Shown here piece after piece: positions 5,327-6,985 of a DNA stretch of 6,985 nt. The notes under the pieces were generated by a model. It made no database searches. It saw only the letters and a program-made list of their open reading frames with translations, and was not told the origin of the DNA. The DNA comes from an uncultured Chloroflexota bacterium (GTDB taxonomy: Bacteria; Chloroflexota; Anaerolineae; Aggregatilineales; Phototrophicaceae): NCBI GenBank assembly GCA_903904765.1, contig CAIVEA010000473.1, positions 1 to 6,985 on the forward strand, given 5' to 3'. Made by a program: the position numbers and the translations under genes. Numbering within the stretch: the first letter of the stretch is position 1; the number at the start of each line of letters is the position of its first letter.

Positions 5327-6985
5327 GCGATTCCTCGCTTGCCATCACCACGCGCTGTGCAGTTTCCGGCGGATGCACCGGCAGTTGCACGTAAAAAGTC
5401 GCGCCGGGGAAGTCTGTCATGCTGTGACCCGGGCTTTCCGCCCATACCCGTCCCCCATGTCCTTCGATTACCCCCCTCGCAATCGTCAGACCCAATCCCG
5501 GTCCCGCGCCCATGAACTTATACGTTCCGGTAGAGTGTAGACTCGGATCAAATCCGCGATAGAATTTCTGGAAGATAAGTTCCAGATTTTCGTGAGTGAT
5601 ACCCACGCCCGAATCCGCTATAGAAACTTGTATTTGGTCACTTTCGCCCGTCTGTGCTGTCGAAAACAGGTGGGCGGTGACATCAATGCGCCCGCCGTCC
5701 GGGGTGTATTTGATCGCGTTTACCAGTAGGTTGCGGAAGGCCTGTACCAACCGCTGCTCGTCGGCTTCCATCATGGGGAGTTCGCGCAGGCCGCGTGCCG
5801 AGAGCGAAATCTTGCGTTGTTTGAGTGCTTCTGTAAGCGGTTCTGCGGCCATCTTCACAATGGCTTCGGCAGACGATGGTTCAAAATGGAGGTTCAGCGC
5901 ATCCACATCAATCTGGCTCACATCTAGCATCGCCGAGATGAGTTCTTCCATGCGTTCGGTGGCTTTCAGGACGCTGCCCATCATGCTCCGCGCTTGATCG
6001 GGGTTGAGCATTCCCTGATCGTTCATGCTGCTTAGAATGTCGGTGTAGCCTCGGATTTGTGCCAGCGGTGTGCGTAGTTCATGGCTGGCAATGGTCACGA
6101 AATCCGTTTTGACCGAATCCAACTTCCCCATTTGATGGTTAGCTTCTTCGAGTTCCTGATTGAGTTTCACCATACTACTGTTCAGGTGACGCAGATCATC
6201 CACCAGCCGCGCATTTCGCAGTGCCACACCCGTCTGGTTCGCCAGCGTTGCCAGCAGATCAAGGTCGTGGGCGTAGAATGGCGAACGGTTATTTTTCGCG
6301 CTGCATATCAGGATGCCGATCAGCACATTTTCGAGCAAGATGGGTGTGAAGGCTGACATTCCCAGTTGACCGAGAAAGCTGTGTTCATAGGCCGAGGCTG
6401 TGTGATACACCGGCGCATATTGCAGATCGAACAGTGTCAGCGGCGCTTGTTTGAACGCGAAATGCTGATAAATCGGGCTGTTCCGCGCCAGCGTTCCTTG
6501 TGGAGTCTGGATGTTCGCTAGTGCGCCGTAGCGCATGACTCGTATATCCAACCGTTCTCGGTTGGTCGTGTCGTTGACAAGCAATAGGCCAGCTTTGTCC
6601 ACGCCTAGCATTTGATGCAGCGATTCTTGAATCGCCGTAACCAGCCCGTCCAGTTCCGTCACTCCCGCCACCCGCTGGCTAAATTGCCGTGCGGCCTGTG
6701 TTAAATCGGCGTTCGGACGGCCAGTTAAGGCGGCGATTGCCCATTCTGCTCCGTGTCGTAGCACCACATAAGCCAGTGCCACGCCTAGCGCCACTATTGC
6801 CAGCACCACGCCTGTTTCGGCGGTGGGGGGGATACGAATGGTGCTGGCAAGAAAGAGCGCAATATAGATTACAACGGTGGTGAGCAAGGTGAGCAGGGCA
6901 TTGCGTGCCGCGAGGCGGAAGGCGCTGCGGATGTCAAAGACGCGGTACGATAGCAGTCCGTACAGCGTGGCGACGAGGCCGACCA
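5307..6985 (-). CDS. GAF-domain sensor histidine kinase, N-terminally truncated by the window
   Basis: The frame stays open to the right edge, so the gene begins outside; 558 residues are visible. The TTG at 6887 is not the likely start, because residues before it (LYGLLSYRVFD and on) look like normal membrane-domain sequence. Hydrophobic segments lie at about 28-48 and 58-75. A GAF domain follows at about 112-257 (LDGLVTAIQESLHQMLGVDKAGL onward), then a predicted coiled coil at about 258-292. The HisKA H-box SHELRTPLAQIRGY has its phosphoacceptor at His301. The HATPase domain has the N-box FRNLLVNAIKY (Asn418/Asn422), G1 DSGVGI (Asp457), FQKFYRG and G2 GAGPGLGL (492-499). All catalytic motifs are intact. 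It should autophosphorylate and pass the phosphate to a response regulator, none of which is visible here. The signal is unknown. The C-terminus overlaps the end of murI on the opposite strand. Confidence 0.95.
   Translation of the reverse strand, partial: VGLVATLYGLLSYRVFDIRSAFRLAARNALLTLLTTVVIYIALFLASTIRIPPTAETGVVLAIVALGVALAYVVLRHGAEWAIAALTGRPNADLTQAARQFSQRVAGVTELDGLVTAIQESLHQMLGVDKAGLLLVNDTTNRERLDIRVMRYGALANIQTPQGTLARNSPIYQHFAFKQAPLTLFDLQYAPVYHTASAYEHSFLGQLGMSAFTPILLENVLIGILICSAKNNRSPFYAHDLDLLATLANQTGVALRNARLVDDLRHLNSSMVKLNQELEEANHQMGKLDSVKTDFVTIASHELRTPLAQIRGYTDILSSMNDQGMLNPDQARSMMGSVLKATERMEELISAMLDVSQIDVDALNLHFEPSSAEAIVKMAAEPLTEALKQRKISLSARGLRELPMMEADEQRLVQAFRNLLVNAIKYTPDGGRIDVTAHLFSTAQTGESDQIQVSIADSGVGITHENLELIFQKFYRGFDPSLHSTGTYKFMGAGPGLGLTIARGVIEGHGGRVWAESPGHSMTDFPGATFYVQLPVHPPETAQRVVMASEESPTRPRR

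Noticed and set aside
1..6985. Mobile elements, CRISPR arrays, tRNA genes or phage-defence genes
   Set aside because: I found no repeat array, transposase or integrase motif, cloverleaf-like sequence or defence-family domain on either strand.

Overview
The window looks like part of a chromosome from a Chloroflexota bacterium, probably Anaerolineae-like. I infer this from family-level resemblance, not from a database match. The clues are a moderately high GC content, a GHL15-type hydrolase carrying a golvesin-like domain, a MurI with the 'ADQ.H.PYGPR' variant, and a histidine kinase with a 'GAGPGLGL' G2 box. Almost every base is coding. There are no tRNAs, rRNAs, CRISPR arrays, insertion sequences or phage genes that I can see.

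Layout. At 2-1468 (+) is the 3' part of a large protein of the hypothetical glycosyl hydrolase 15 (GHL15) type. A carbohydrate-binding module and a golvesin-like domain both appear to be inserted into its host folds. At 1476-3278 (-), converging on it with a 7-bp gap, is an SLC13/DASS-type permease with two central TrkA-C domains. A divergent intergenic region of about 160 bp (3279-3440) follows. It carries a weak candidate promoter for the permease and a strong extended -10 promoter for the rightward genes. It also holds a long hairpin ending at the ribosome binding site of rplS. Rightward come rplS (3441-3785, ribosomal protein L19), a class-I glutamine amidotransferase-like gamma-glutamyl hydrolase (3778-4518, peptidase C26) and murI (4499-5326, glutamate racemase). 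The three overlap by 8 and 20 bp and so very probably form one operon. From the right edge a GAF-containing membrane histidine kinase (5307-6985, -) runs leftward, is cut by the window end, and overlaps the 3' end of murI by 20 bp.

How the genes relate. The rplS-C26-murI cluster joins a ribosomal protein with two enzymes of gamma-glutamyl or D-glutamate chemistry. MurI makes D-glutamate for peptidoglycan, while the C26 enzyme would release glutamate from a gamma-glutamyl compound. A functional link is plausible but is inference. The hydrolase, the permease and the kinase look like unrelated neighbours.

I do not see a convincing new multi-gene system. The observations most worth checking are the nested domain architecture of the first gene, the rplS leader hairpin, the operon composition, and an Asn-to-His change beside the first catalytic cysteine of MurI.
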